A DNA stretch of 64,000 nt from Armatimonadota bacterium (GCA_016235455.1 JACRKZ010000130.1:1-64000), one strand, 5' to 3'; counted from the stretch's first letter, positions 41,214 through 50,426 are shown. Numbers and translations: made by a program. The notes: generated by a model not told the origin, from the letters alone.

Positions 41214-44200
41214 TCAGCGCCGGTTGCCGGCCCGTCCCTGGGCCGTATCGAGCACCAGGCGCACCTTCTCGGCCAGCTCCGGCGCGGTGAAGGGCTTGGA
41301 GAGCAGCTCGGTGGTACCGAGCGTGGCGCCCATGCCGGCCAGGACCGACTCCGCGTAGCCCGACACAAACAGCACCGGCAGGCCGATCCGTTCGCTCCTG
41401 GCGGCCGCGGCGACTTCGGCACCGCTCATCTCGGGCATCACCATATCCGTCAGCAGCAGATCGACGGTCCGACTCGTGTCGCGCAGGATCTCCATGGCCT
41501 GGTGGCCCGAATTGGCGACAACGACGGTGTAGCCCAGGTTCGTGAGTACGCGCTCGGTGATGGTCAGCACCGCCACCTCGTCCTCGACCACGAGGATGGT
41601 CTCCGAGCCGCCCGGGATGGCCTCGGCCTCCACGCTGGGCGCGGAGTCGAGCACGGGTGCCGTGGTGCTCGGCACGTAGACGCTGAACACCGTGCCGGCG
41701 CCGGGCGCGCTGTCGCAGCTGACATGAGCGCCGTTCTGGCGTGCCAGGCCGAAGACCACGGCCAGGCCCAGGCCAGTGCCGGTGCCGGTTGGCTTGGTGG
41801 TGAAGAACGGCTCGAAGACACGCTGCCGCGTCGCCTCGTCCATGCCATGGCCGGCGTCGCGGACGGACAGCAGCACGTGCGGACCGCTGACCGGGTCGAG
41901 TTCGTTTTCGAAGACGGTGTTGTGCAGGTCGGCCCGCGACGTCTGGATGGTGATCGAGCCGCCGGCGGGTGTGGCGTGGCCGCTGTTGACCACCAGGTTC
42001 ATGATGATCTGTTCGATGTGGCCTGGGTCGGCGGTGACGAAGCAGGGCTGGCTGTCCAGCTCGAGCGCAAGCTGGATGTTGGCCGGAACCAGGCGCTTGA
42101 GCATCCGCTCCATGCCGACGACGACGTTGTTCAGGTCGATGGCGCGGGCGCGGCCGGTGTCCTGCCGGCTGAAGGCCAGCAGTTGGCGGGTCAGCTCGGC
42201 AGCGCGGCCGACAGCGCGCTGGATCTCGTTCAGGTCGCTGACGATGGGGCTGTTGGAGGGTGTGGTCAGGCGCAGCAGGTCGCAGTAGCCGGTGATGGTG
42301 GTGAGCACGTTGTTGAAGTCGTGCGCCACGCCGCCGGCCAACTGGCCGACGGCTTCCATCTTGGCGGCCTGGCGCAGGCGCGCGGTCATCTGTTCGCGCT
42401 CGTCCTGGGCTTCGTGCCGCTCGGTGACGTCGCGGGTCACACCGATGAAGCCGATGGCCTCGCCACCGCGGATCAGCGCCTGGACGCGCGACTCCGTCCA
42501 GATGAGCGAGCCGTCACGGCACGGCTGCTGGAGGTCGAACGTGCGGACCGGTGGTATCTGGCCCGCGGCGATGAGCGCCAGGTTCTCGGCCAGCGCTTCC
42601 ATGGCGACGGCCAGTCCGTCCGGCGTGAGCGCGTCGGCCAGCGTGTGGTGGCCGACGATCTCCTCGGGACGCCAGCCGCGCATCTCATAGATCGATGGGC
42701 TGGCGTAGGTGAAGCGTCCTTCGAAATCGCAGGTCCAGATGACGTCGATGACGCTATCGGCCACCAGTCGGGCGCGGGCCTCGCTCTCGGCCAGGGCGTC
42801 GGTATCTCGCTGGTGACGGATGGCCTGGCTCAGGCTGGCCACCGCGCTCTCAAGGAACACCTCATCGGCCGGGTCGAACAGGTCGTCGCTGTGGCAGTTG
42901 TCGAACCCGACCACGCCGGCGAATTCGTCGCCGACCAGCACAGGCAGGACCAGCAGGGCCTGGACGCCGTGGGATTCCAGTAGCTGGCGCTCGACCTCGG
43001 GCAGCTCGGCAACGCGACTGTGGAGGCGATCGCCGTGTGGGAGCACCGTCAGCCAGCGGGCCATTGGGCCAGAGTAGGAGACGTTGACCGTGCGGTCACG
43101 CTGCGAGGCGATTCCAGGGCCGCACCACTCGGCGCAGGTGCGCACGTGCACCACGCCGTCGGCATCGGTCTCGTGGAGGAACAGGCGCACACGGTCGGCG
43201 CTGGAAGCCGGGCCCAGGCAGTTGACGAAGCGCTGCAAGTGATTGTCATCGATCCCGGCCAGCAGTTCGCGAGTGCTGTCGGCCAGCGCCGTCAGACGGC
43301 CATCGGCCCGCGCCGAGCGGGCTCGTTGGTCCGACTCACGCGCCAACAGGCTGTTGATGGCCTCGGCCAGGGCGCTCAGCTCGTCGCTGCGCCCGTCGGT
43401 GGGCGCCTGCCCGACCGGCGGCTGGTCCACGTCGATGCTGGCCACGAATTGCCGTACGCGGGCCAGACGCGAGAGCACCATGCGGTCGAGCAGCACCAGG
43501 CAGCATACGGCCGCGACCGCCGTGAGCAGCGCCATGATCAGCGCCAGTTCGAGGATCGACGCACGGTGGCGCAGCATGGCGCTGCGCGGTGTGTCGTAGC
43601 GCAAGACGGTCGCCAGCCGCCCCTGTTCATCGTTCAAGGCCATGAGACCGACGATCGTGTCGTGCTGAGTCATCAGCACGGGCTGCGGATCGGCCAGACC
43701 GCTGCTCAGTCGCTGACGCGCGGCTGCCGGCACGCTGGTCGACGCGGCGTCGACCGGCGTGCTGGCGACTCCGCTGAGCTGCGCGATGCGGCCCAGTTGC
43801 AGCGCATCAAGCGGCCACAGCACCAGCAGCACACCGGCCGCCGGGCCCTTACGTTGGCTGGTCAGCACCGGGCTGGCCGCACAGAGCATGGGTCGACCGT
43901 CGACAACGCGCACCGCGCGTGTGCCGTTGGCCTCCAGGCTCGCGGCGAGCAACTTGGGGTCGTCGCGCAACAGGCGGCGAACGGAGTCGGACGGCGTGGT
44001 GGCGCGACCCGTGCGCGGATCGACACCGAGCGCGACGAGCGCCTGGCCATCGGGCTTGGCGAGCAGCAGCTCGGCGAACTGCTGGTGCTGTAGGGTGAGG
44101 GGATCCAGATTGGCCGCCACGAACGCCGGGTTGGGCTGCCGGCAGTAGGCATACGTGTCGTCCCAGTTGGCGTAGTCGGTCACGCGTCGGTGCAGCTCAC

Positions 44201-44372
44201 CGACCTGCTCGGCCAACGTGGCGCGCAACCGCCCGGCGCGAGCCTGCGCTTCCTCGCCGTCGGCGGCCACCGCGTCCTGCAGCCCGGACCGCATGACTAC
44301 CAACAGCACAAGCATGCTCAAGGTGAGCAGGACGGCGGCCACAATCACCAGCGCTTTGGCCCGAATGCTCAT
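41214..44372 (-). CDS. Large CHASE4-type hybrid histidine kinase
   Basis: A 1052-residue sensor. The N-terminal membrane helix (residues 7-28) is followed by a periplasmic CHASE4 domain (VTDYANWDDTYAYCRQPNP, 60-260), a second membrane helix (SILELALIMALLTAVAAVCCLVLL), HAMP, GAF (370-530), PAS (540-660) and HisKA. The H-box GGVAHDFNNVLTTITGYC carries phospho-acceptor His684. The ATPase has NLVVNSGHATPAGG, DAGHGMDE and GTGTGLGLAVVFGLA. The C-terminal receiver has phospho-acceptor Asp976 in LLLTDMVMPEMSG. It has no adjacent dedicated regulator and probably feeds a phosphorelay. Divergent from ilvD. The ribosome site is weak. Confidence 0.92.
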   Translation of the reverse strand: MSIRAKALVIVAAVLLTLSMLVLLVVMRSGLQDAVAADGEEAQARAGRLRATLAEQVGELHRRVTDYANWDDTYAYCRQPNPAFVAANLDPLTLQHQQFAELLLAKPDGQALVALGVDPRTGRATTPSDSVRRLLRDDPKLLAASLEANGTRAVRVVDGRPMLCAASPVLTSQRKGPAAGVLLVLWPLDALQLGRIAQLSGVASTPVDAASTSVPAAARQRLSSGLADPQPVLMTQHDTIVGLMALNDEQGRLATVLRYDTPRSAMLRHRASILELALIMALLTAVAAVCCLVLLDRMVLSRLARVRQFVASIDVDQPPVGQAPTDGRSDELSALAEAINSLLARESDQRARSARADGRLTALADSTRELLAGIDDNHLQRFVNCLGPASSADRVRLFLHETDADGVVHVRTCAEWCGPGIASQRDRTVNVSYSGPMARWLTVLPHGDRLHSRVAELPEVERQLLESHGVQALLVLPVLVGDEFAGVVGFDNCHSDDLFDPADEVFLESAVASLSQAIRHQRDTDALAESEARARLVADSVIDVIWTCDFEGRFTYASPSIYEMRGWRPEEIVGHHTLADALTPDGLAVAMEALAENLALIAAGQIPPVRTFDLQQPCRDGSLIWTESRVQALIRGGEAIGFIGVTRDVTERHEAQDEREQMTARLRQAAKMEAVGQLAGGVAHDFNNVLTTITGYCDLLRLTTPSNSPIVSDLNEIQRAVGRAAELTRQLLAFSRQDTGRARAIDLNNVVVGMERMLKRLVPANIQLALELDSQPCFVTADPGHIEQIIMNLVVNSGHATPAGGSITIQTSRADLHNTVFENELDPVSGPHVLLSVRDAGHGMDEATRQRVFEPFFTTKPTGTGTGLGLAVVFGLARQNGAHVSCDSAPGAGTVFSVYVPSTTAPVLDSAPSVEAEAIPGGSETILVVEDEVAVLTITERVLTNLGYTVVVANSGHQAMEILRDTSRTVDLLLTDMVMPEMSGAEVAAAARSERIGLPVLFVSGYAESVLAGMGATLGTTELLSKPFTAPELAEKVRLVLDTAQGRAGNRR

Positions 44373-44608
44373 CTACCAGGTACCACTCTCTGCGGCATGG
44401 CGACGCCATGTGCCATGAGTATGAATCATAAGCCCACAAACGCCAGACGGCAGCGTTCACAAGGATGACAGATATGATGGGCGGCGCTGGGCCGCGCGCG
44501 CCGCGCACTGACGGCGAGCCGCCCAGCAACACGGTCCGACGCACACCCGCGCTCAGCGCAGTGCTTGCCCCGCCTGGGCCGCGGGCGTACCATGGACTCA
44601 CCATGCCT

Positions 44609-44625
44609 GCCACGCATTGCGTGGC
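44609..44625. promoter_or_regulatory. Palindrome in the ilvD leader
   Basis: GCCACGCA-T-TGCGTGGC is a perfect eight-base inverted repeat 34 bases before the ilvD ATG. It may be an operator or a leader hairpin. No leader peptide of branched-chain codons and no T-box is recognisable upstream, so classical attenuation is not supported. Confidence 0.35.
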
Positions 44626-44659
44626 TGGGCCAGATCCGCTGTTTCCGAGGATACAGACC

Positions 44660-46465
44660 ATGCGTAGCGACACCGTGAAGAGGGGTTTTGAGCGTGCACC
44701 GCACCGCAGCCTGCTGCGGGCCACGGGCAACTTCGTTGATGGCGACCAGGACAAGCCGTTCGTGGCCATCGTCAACAGCTACATCGACATCATTCCGGGT
44801 CACGCGCACCTGGCCGAGGTCGGCGAGTTCGTCAAGAAGGCGGTCCGCGCCGCGGGTGGTGTGCCGTTCGTGTTCAACACCATCGGCGTTGACGACGGCA
44901 TCGCCATGGGCCACGAGGGCATGAAGTTCTCGCTGCCCAGCCGCGAGATCATCGCCGACAGCGTGGAGACCATGATCCAGGCCCACTGCTTCGACGGCAT
45001 GGTTTGTATCCCCAACTGCGACAAGATCGTGCCGGGCATGATGATGGCCGCAGTGCGCACCAACGTGCCCACGGTCTTCGTCTCGGGCGGGCCGATGGCC
45101 GCCGGTGCCGGCGCCTCCGACCTGATCAGCGTCTTCTACGGCGTTGCCCAGCACGCGCAGGGCAACATGAGCGCCGAGGAGCTGGAAGCCCTCGAACAGG
45201 TGGCCTGCCCGACCTGCGGCTCCTGCTCGGGCATGTTCACCGCCAACTCCATGAACTGCCTGTGCGAGGCCCTGGGCCTCGCCCTGCCGGGCAACGGCAC
45301 CACGTTGGCCGTCTCGCCCGAGCGCCGCAAGCTCTATGAGTGGGCGGCTCGGCAGATCATCGAGCTGATCGCCAAGGACATCAAGCCGCGCGACATCATC
45401 ACGCGCGAGTCCATCGACAACGCGCTGCGCCTCGATGTGGCCATGGGCGGCAGTACCAACACCATTCTGCACACGCTGGCCGTGGCCAACGAGGCGGAAG
45501 TCGACTACGACATCGCCCGCATCGACGCCATCGGCAAGAGCACGCCGAACCTCTGCAAGGTGGCGCCGAGCTGCGACTACCATCTGCAGGACGTGCACGT
45601 CAGTGGCGGCATCCACACCATCCTGGGCGCCATCGCCCGGCACGATGCGTCGATGATCAACCGCGATTGTATGACCGTTACCGGTCATACACTGGGCGAG
45701 AACCTCGACGCCTGGGACCTGCGCGGCGCGGCGGTGTGCGACGAGGCCAAGGACCTGTATGCCCTGGGCGCCATCGTGCCCACCGGACGCATCTCACGCG
45801 TGACCGAGTTGCTGGCCGAGACGCCGCCGCCGCCGGCCGAAGGCCCCGCACCGCAGGTGGACGCCTACGACGTCATCCGCGAAAGCGCCAATGCCTACAG
45901 CGCCACCGGTGGCCTGAGCATTCTGTTCGGCAACCTGGCCACCCAGGGCGCGGTGGTCAAGACCGCTGGCGTGCTGCCGCAGATGCTGGTGCACGAGGGG
46001 CCTGCGGTCATCTTCGAAAGCCAGGAAGAGGCCTGCAACGGCATCCTCAACGAGAAGGTCAAGCCGGGCGACGTGGTCATCATCCGCAACGAAGGACCCA
46101 AGGGTGGGCCAGGCATGCAGGAGATGCTCGCGCCGACCAGCTACATCAAGGGCATGGGTCTCGACACGAGCGTGGCGTTGGTCACCGATGGTCGCTTCTC
46201 TGGTGGCACCGCGGGCGCCTGCATCGGTCATGTCAGCCCCGAGGCCGCGGCCGGCGGCACCATCGGCCTGGTGGAGCCGGGCGACCTGATCAAGATCAAC
46301 ATCCCGGCCGGCACCATCGAACTGGTCGTCGACGAAGCCACGCTGGCCGCGCGCCGCGAAGGCTGGACGCCGCCGGCGCCGCGCTACACCAAGGGCTATC
46401 TGGCGCGCTACACGGCCATGGCCACCAGCGCCAGCACCGGCGCCATCCTGCGCGTCCCAAGCTGA
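44660..46465 (+). CDS. ilvD: Dihydroxy-acid dehydratase
   Basis: A 601-residue enzyme that converts dihydroxy-isovalerate and -methylvalerate to ketoacids in valine, leucine and isoleucine synthesis. I chose ATG 44660 (MRSDTVKRGFERAPHRSLLR, the family start) rather than longer frames; GAGG lies nine bases upstream. Iron-sulfur ligands include Cys116/Cys120 in VCIPNCDKIVPG and Cys183, 186, 189 in CPTCGSCSGMF. At the position of the first cluster Cys of the [2Fe-2S] type (TPCN) this protein has IIPGHAHL, so it resembles the oxygen-sensitive [4Fe-4S] class. SGRFSGG-type signature is DGRFSGGTAGACIGH. Phosphogluconate dehydratase is a weaker alternative. Confidence 0.93.
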   Translation: MRSDTVKRGFERAPHRSLLRATGNFVDGDQDKPFVAIVNSYIDIIPGHAHLAEVGEFVKKAVRAAGGVPFVFNTIGVDDGIAMGHEGMKFSLPSREIIADSVETMIQAHCFDGMVCIPNCDKIVPGMMMAAVRTNVPTVFVSGGPMAAGAGASDLISVFYGVAQHAQGNMSAEELEALEQVACPTCGSCSGMFTANSMNCLCEALGLALPGNGTTLAVSPERRKLYEWAARQIIELIAKDIKPRDIITRESIDNALRLDVAMGGSTNTILHTLAVANEAEVDYDIARIDAIGKSTPNLCKVAPSCDYHLQDVHVSGGIHTILGAIARHDASMINRDCMTVTGHTLGENLDAWDLRGAAVCDEAKDLYALGAIVPTGRISRVTELLAETPPPPAEGPAPQVDAYDVIRESANAYSATGGLSILFGNLATQGAVVKTAGVLPQMLVHEGPAVIFESQEEACNGILNEKVKPGDVVIIRNEGPKGGPGMQEMLAPTSYIKGMGLDTSVALVTDGRFSGGTAGACIGHVSPEAAAGGTIGLVEPGDLIKINIPAGTIELVVDEATLAARREGWTPPAPRYTKGYLARYTAMATSASTGAILRVPS

Positions 46466-46474
46466 GCCTCGCGT

Positions 46475-46504
46475 CGTAGGGCGACCGTCCGCGGTCGCCC
46501 TACG
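46475..46504. terminator. Perfect 13-base hairpin after ilvD
   Basis: CGTAGGGCGACCG and CGGTCGCCCTACG pair perfectly around a TCCG loop, 10 bases past the ilvD stop and 38 bases before queC. There is no T run, so it is either a terminator that needs Rho or an mRNA-stabilising/REP-like palindrome. Confidence 0.55.
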
Positions 46505-46542
46505 ATGGTGCAGCCGCTTGCCTCGAGTTGGAGCGCACTCCC

Positions 46543-47214
46543 ATGAGCATTGCCGTCGTCGTCATGAGCGGTGGATTGGACTCGTGTGTAACCGCAGCCA
46601 TCGCGCAGGCCGAGGGGCATGAGGTGGCCGCGCTGCATGTCAGCTATGGCCAGCGCACGCAGCGGCGCGAGCTGCGCGCCTTTGGCGAGGTCTGTGACGC
46701 CCTGGCCATTGGGCGCCGACAGGTGGTCGACATCAGCCACTTGGCGGCCTTTGGCGGATCGGCGCTGACCGACACGGCCATCGCGCTGCCCGAGGGCGAA
46801 GACCCAGACCGGCCCGGCATCCCGGTGTCGTATGTGCCGCAGCGCAACGGCAACATCCTCTACATCGCCGCCACCTGGGCCGAGGTGCTGCTCGCCGAGT
46901 CCATCTGGTGTGGCGTGGTGGAGGAAGACAGCTCGGGCTATCCCGACTGCCGGCGCAGCTTCTGCGACGCCATTGAGCGCGCCATCGGGCTGGGCAACCA
47001 CGACGACCATCCCGACCCGCGCATCACCACCCCACTGATCCACCTCAACAAGGGCCAGATCGTCGCGCGCGGCGTGGAGCTGGCCGCGCCGCTGGCCGCT
47101 ACCTGGAGCTGCTACCAGGCCGAAGACGTGGCCTGCGGCGTGTGCGATAGCTGCCTGCTGCGGCTGCGCGGCTTCGCCCAGGCCGGCGTGCCGGACCCCA
47201 TCTGTTACCGGTGA
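46543..47214 (+). CDS. queC: 7-cyano-7-deazaguanine synthase
   Basis: A 223-residue ATP-dependent enzyme making preQ0 from 7-carboxy-7-deazaguanine. The PP-loop SGGLDS is at 9-14, the VSYGQRTQRREL motif follows, and the C-terminal zinc site is Cys190, Cys198, Cys201 and Cys204 (C-x7-C-x2-C-x2-C). I use ATG 46543 with GGAG ten bases upstream; a longer frame from 46528 adds only five residues. Product goes on to QueF and Tgt; tgt is also in this window, while queD, queE and queF are not seen. Confidence 0.96.
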   Translation: MSIAVVVMSGGLDSCVTAAIAQAEGHEVAALHVSYGQRTQRRELRAFGEVCDALAIGRRQVVDISHLAAFGGSALTDTAIALPEGEDPDRPGIPVSYVPQRNGNILYIAATWAEVLLAESIWCGVVEEDSSGYPDCRRSFCDAIERAIGLGNHDDHPDPRITTPLIHLNKGQIVARGVELAAPLAATWSCYQAEDVACGVCDSCLLRLRGFAQAGVPDPICYR

Positions 47215-47219
47215 CCCAA

Positions 47220-47287
47220 ACCGCGAGAGGTCACCCAGGGCGCGCCGGAAGCCTGCGCTCCGCGTGTCCCGTGTGACCTCTCCCGGT
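47220..47287. terminator. Inverted repeat between convergent queC and the propeller gene
   Basis: ACCGCGAGAGGTCAC (47220-47234) and GTGACCTCTCCCGGT (47273-47287) form a 15-base stem with one mismatch around a 38-base loop. It lies in the 87-base gap between two convergent stops, a typical position for a bidirectional terminator. Confidence 0.5.
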
Positions 47288-47301
47288 CGGTGGTCAGTCC
47301 G

Positions 47302-48351
47302 TCAGTTCGGCCAGACGGCGAACCCCGCGTCGCGATCCTGGCCCTTGAGCACCAGGTCCGCTCGCGCGGTCACGGCGTTGACCGCATAGACCTTGCGGCA
47401 GTTCTCATACATGTCGCGCAGCACCAACATGCGCTCGGCGTCCATCCAGCCCAGCATCTCGGCGCGTCCGCCGCGACCCGAGGCGGCGTAGGTCGACATG
47501 ACCACGCGCGGGCGGCGCGAGGTGGGGTCGACCACGCTCAACTCGGACCAACTGCGGCGCGCGTCGCGCGGGTCGGTGAGCCAGCGCTCCAGGGCCACCT
47601 GCTCGCCGCGCGGCGTGGACCAGGCGCGTGTGGTGTCGGTGGCCAGGATGGCGGCGGTCATGACCCGCCCGTTGGTCAGGCGCACCATGGGCTGGCGATC
47701 GCAGGTGAACAGCAGTCGGCCATCCCGCGCGAAGTGCGGCGCCGCCTGCACACCCTCGGCCGCGAAGTCGGGGATCAGCGGACGCGGCATGCTGTCGGGC
47801 GGATTGCGCTGCCAGATGCGGCCGCCCGCGGTGTAGACCAGGCCGCCATCGGGCGCCCACGACACGCTGAAGTCGTCGACCTCGGCGATGACGCGGTCCT
47901 CGTCGGTGGTCAGGTCATAGAGCCGGATCTGCGGTCGGTCGCCAGGGCGCACCACCCGGTAGGCCAGCCAGTGGCCATCGGGCGAAGGCATGGGCCGATC
48001 GCAGCGCGGCGCCTGCTCAGCCTCGTCGCCGGTCCGGCCCAGGCTGGTCAGTCGGCGCGGGGTGGTGCTGTCGGACGCCAGCGCCCACAGGTTGCCACCT
48101 TGCACAAAGAAGACCGTATGCCCGTCGCGACTGATCGCCGGAGCGTCTTCGTCGTCTGGGCTGCGCTGGGGCCAGAGAGTTTGCTGTTCGCGTCGAGCCA
48201 GGTCATAGACCATCAGGCTGCCGGCTCGACGGAAGTAGATCCGCTGCGCTAGTTGGCACGGCGCCATGGGGCGCTGTGCCAGCTGGGTATCAAGGCCAAG
48301 GTCGGCCAAGCCGCCCAGCAACAGCGGCACGATTCCTATCCACAACGGCAC
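47302..48351 (-). CDS. TolB-like / WD40-PD40 beta-propeller protein
   Basis: A 349-residue protein starting with GTG 48351, GAGGA six bases upstream. The first 15 residues are a hydrophobic signal (PLWIGIVPLLLGGLADLGL). PD40-type blades follow: APAISRDGHTVFFVQGGNLWAL, RPMPSPDGHWLAYRVVRPG, SVSWAPDGGLVYTAGGRIWQ, and APHFARDGRLLFTCDRQ. This matches TolB- and DPP-IV-propeller type proteins located in the periplasm or anchored to the membrane. No peptidase domain is present, so a binding or scaffold role is likely. Its stop is convergent with queC behind a hairpin. Confidence 0.8.
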   Translation of the reverse strand: MPLWIGIVPLLLGGLADLGLDTQLAQRPMAPCQLAQRIYFRRAGSLMVYDLARREQQTLWPQRSPDDEDAPAISRDGHTVFFVQGGNLWALASDSTTPRRLTSLGRTGDEAEQAPRCDRPMPSPDGHWLAYRVVRPGDRPQIRLYDLTTDEDRVIAEVDDFSVSWAPDGGLVYTAGGRIWQRNPPDSMPRPLIPDFAAEGVQAAPHFARDGRLLFTCDRQPMVRLTNGRVMTAAILATDTTRAWSTPRGEQVALERWLTDPRDARRSWSELSVVDPTSRRPRVVMSTYAASGRGGRAEMLGWMDAERMLVLRDMYENCRKVYAVNAVTARADLVLKGQDRDAGFAVWPN

Positions 48352-48552
48352 AAGTCATCCTCACCCGACCACCATCGTCCCCCCAGGTGACCTCGCCTGC
48401 GGCGGGGTCGAGCCGATGCTGGTTGCCGAGTCGCCATCTTTCGTCGCGGGGCGCACGGGGTGCGCCCAGTGAGGCTGAAAGGCGACCTCGCGGCCGTCTG
48501 GACCAGCCTCTGACGACCGAGACGCTTGGCTCGGGCCTCATCAGAGCAAAGG

Positions 48553-48617
48553 TATTATGGGTAGAGATCCACCGTTTCGGGGTAACATTCCCCTGCAAAC
48601 ACCGTTCATTAGGGGAA
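48553..48617 (+). promoter_or_regulatory. -10 hexamer and ribosome-site-sequestering leader of the TPR gene at 48623
   Basis: TATTAT (48553-48558) has a leader of about 58 bases. In it, GGGG (48579-48582) can pair with CCCC (48590-48593), or TTCCCC (48588-48593) can pair with GGGGAA (48612-48617), which contains the ribosome site AGGGG. These two pairings exclude each other, so a simple on/off hairpin is possible. The region between 48351 and 48623 holds nothing else recognisable. Confidence 0.3.
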
Positions 48618-48622
48618 CAGCG

Positions 48623-49174
48623 ATGCGATGGCCATGGCAGAAGCGGGTGGCAACGGGCAAGACGGCGTCGGCTCTGGAGGCGGCGAAGCAGGCCTACGCG
48701 GCCGGCAGCCGGGCGGTCACCACGGGTCGGTTCGACGAGGCGGTGACCGCGTTCGAGCGGGCGGCGACGTTGGTGCCGGAGTGGACCGAGGCGCACATCA
48801 ACGCCGGCTCGGGCTGCTATCAGTTGGCGCAGAACAGCGCCGAGGCCAGCCGCGCGTTGTGGCTGAGCAAAGCCGAGAGTCATTTCGTCGCGGCGCTGCG
48901 GCTGGCGCCGGACAACGTGTCGGCGTCGCTCAATCTGGCCGCCACGCTCCACGCGCTAGGCCGCGCGGCGGAGGCGCTGGCGGTGCTGGAGAGCCTGGCC
49001 ACCGACTACCCGGACCTGCGCGACGTGCACTACAACCTGGCCGTGGGCTACGCCCAGGCTGGCGAGATGGAGAAGGCGCGCGCCAGCGTCGCCGAGGAAC
49101 TGCGCCGTTACCCGAGCCACCGGGCGGCGGGTGAACTGCTCGCCCGCCTTGACCCGGACTCCGCCGGCTCGTAG
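48623..49174 (+). CDS. TPR protein
   Basis: A 183-residue cytoplasmic protein from ATG 48623 (AGGGG eight bases upstream). Three or four TPR units are clear: AYAAGSRAVTTGRFDEAVTAFERAATLVPEWTEAHI, AESHFVAALRLAPDNVSASLNL and YNLAVGYAQAGEMEKARASV. It lacks a signal peptide. TPR proteins of this size are protein-protein adaptors. The only neighbour is ndk, convergent and one base away. No specific partner can be named. Confidence 0.75.
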   Translation: MRWPWQKRVATGKTASALEAAKQAYAAGSRAVTTGRFDEAVTAFERAATLVPEWTEAHINAGSGCYQLAQNSAEASRALWLSKAESHFVAALRLAPDNVSASLNLAATLHALGRAAEALAVLESLATDYPDLRDVHYNLAVGYAQAGEMEKARASVAEELRRYPSHRAAGELLARLDPDSAGS

Positions 49175-49175
49175 A

Positions 49176-49559
49176 TCACGCGATCTCCAGCCCGCTGAAC
49201 AGACATGCAATCTCAAACGCCGCCGTCTCCGGCGCGTCGCTGCCATGCACGGCGTTGTAGCGCTGGTCGCGGCCGAACTTGGCGCGAATGGGCAGCAATA
49301 CTTCGCGCCAGGTGTTGACCGCGTCATCGCGTTCCAATACCACGGGCACGCAGGGGCCTTCGGTCATGAACCCGATGAGCCCGTCGAAGAAGCTCTTGCC
49401 CTCATGCACCGCGTAGAACGCCTTGGCCTGCGCCTCGGTCAGCCAGACCCGTCGGAGGGCGGCGATGCGGAAGCCCGCGGCCTCAATCGTGGCCAGGATC
49501 TCGCCGGTATGGCCGTCGCGTACCGCGTCGGGCTTGATGATCGCCAGAGTGCGCTCCAT
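49176..49559 (-). CDS. ndk: Nucleoside diphosphate kinase, shortened
   Basis: A 127-residue enzyme that transfers gamma phosphate between nucleotides through a phospho-His. The start MERTLAIIKPDAV and the catalytic His in YNAVHGSDAPETA are intact. It is about 13 residues shorter than usual (about 140): after VNTWREV the sequence jumps to LLPIRAKFGRD, so the MGATNPAEAAPGTIR part of the Kpn loop is missing. The loop contacts the nucleotide and neighbouring subunits, so oligomer state or specificity may differ. Last gene of the minus-strand metabolic run, 24 bases after nadC. Confidence 0.93.
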   Translation of the reverse strand: MERTLAIIKPDAVRDGHTGEILATIEAAGFRIAALRRVWLTEAQAKAFYAVHEGKSFFDGLIGFMTEGPCVPVVLERDDAVNTWREVLLPIRAKFGRDQRYNAVHGSDAPETAAFEIACLFSGLEIA

Positions 49560-49583
49560 TGTCTACCTTTCTCTACCGCATCC

Positions 49584-50426
49584 TCATTTGGAAGTCTGCA
49601 TCTCGAAGTCGAGGCCGATGTCCACCGCCGCCGCCGAATGCGTCAGCGCGCCGATGCTGATGTAGTCCACGCCACTCTCGGCCAGAGCGCGCACGGTGGT
49701 CAGGTTGACGCCGCCGGAGGCCTCGGTCCAGGCTCTGCCGCGGGCCAGTGCGACCGCTTCACGCAGCAGGTCCGGGCCCATGTTGTCCAGCAGCAGCCCG
49801 TCGGCGCCGGCGTCCAGGGCTTCCTCGAGCTGGCCCAGGGTGTCCACCTCCACCTCGACCCGCAGCATGGCATTGCCCGAGCGCGCCGCTTCCACCGCCG
49901 CCGCGATGCCACCGGCGGCGATGATGTGGTTGTCCTTGATGAGGATGCCGTCGCTCAGGCCAAAGCGGTGGTTGCAGCCTCCGCCATGGACCACGGCCGC
50001 CTTCTCCAGCCGGCGCAGGCCGGGCGTGGTCTTGCGCGTGTCCAGGATGGTCACGCCGGTATCGCTCACCGCGTCGACAAAGCGCCGCGTCAGGCTGGCC
50101 ACGGCGCTGAGCCGCTGCACCAGGTTGAGCGACAGCCGCTCGCCGGTGAGGATGGGTCGCGCCGGGCCGGAGACCGTGGCCACCGGTGTGCCTGGCTCGA
50201 AGGGTTCGCCATCGGCCAGATGCGCCTCGAACACCACTGCCGGGTCGAGCAGTGCGAAGACCTGCCGCGCGCAGTCGATGCCCGACAGCACGCCGGCCCC
50301 GCGCGCGGCGAAGCGGCCCACGCAGCGCGCGCTCTCCGGCACGCAGCGGTTCGTCGTCACATCGCCCCAGCCGACATCCTCGGCCAGCCAGCGACGCAGA
50401 TCCTCGATCAGTCCAAAGTCACTCAT
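49584..50426 (-). CDS. nadC: Nicotinate-nucleotide pyrophosphorylase (carboxylating)
   Basis: A 280-residue quinolinate phosphoribosyltransferase of de novo NAD synthesis. Recognisable segments: LAEDVGWGDVTT, the RKTTPGLRRLEKAAVVHGGG substrate loop, IKDNHI and ASGGVNLTTVRALAESGVDYISIGALTHS. Length and start are normal. Its start ATG 50426 overlaps the nadX stop (ATGA), so the enzymes that make and use quinolinate are co-translated. NadA is not in the window. Confidence 0.96.
   Translation of the reverse strand: MSDFGLIEDLRRWLAEDVGWGDVTTNRCVPESARCVGRFAARGAGVLSGIDCARQVFALLDPAVVFEAHLADGEPFEPGTPVATVSGPARPILTGERLSLNLVQRLSAVASLTRRFVDAVSDTGVTILDTRKTTPGLRRLEKAAVVHGGGCNHRFGLSDGILIKDNHIIAAGGIAAAVEAARSGNAMLRVEVEVDTLGQLEEALDAGADGLLLDNMGPDLLREAVALARGRAWTEASGGVNLTTVRALAESGVDYISIGALTHSAAAVDIGLDFEMQTSK

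Noticed and set aside
44465..44660. Longer start for ilvD
   Set aside because: The added residues are low-complexity and the family N terminus starts at 44660 with a ribosome site.
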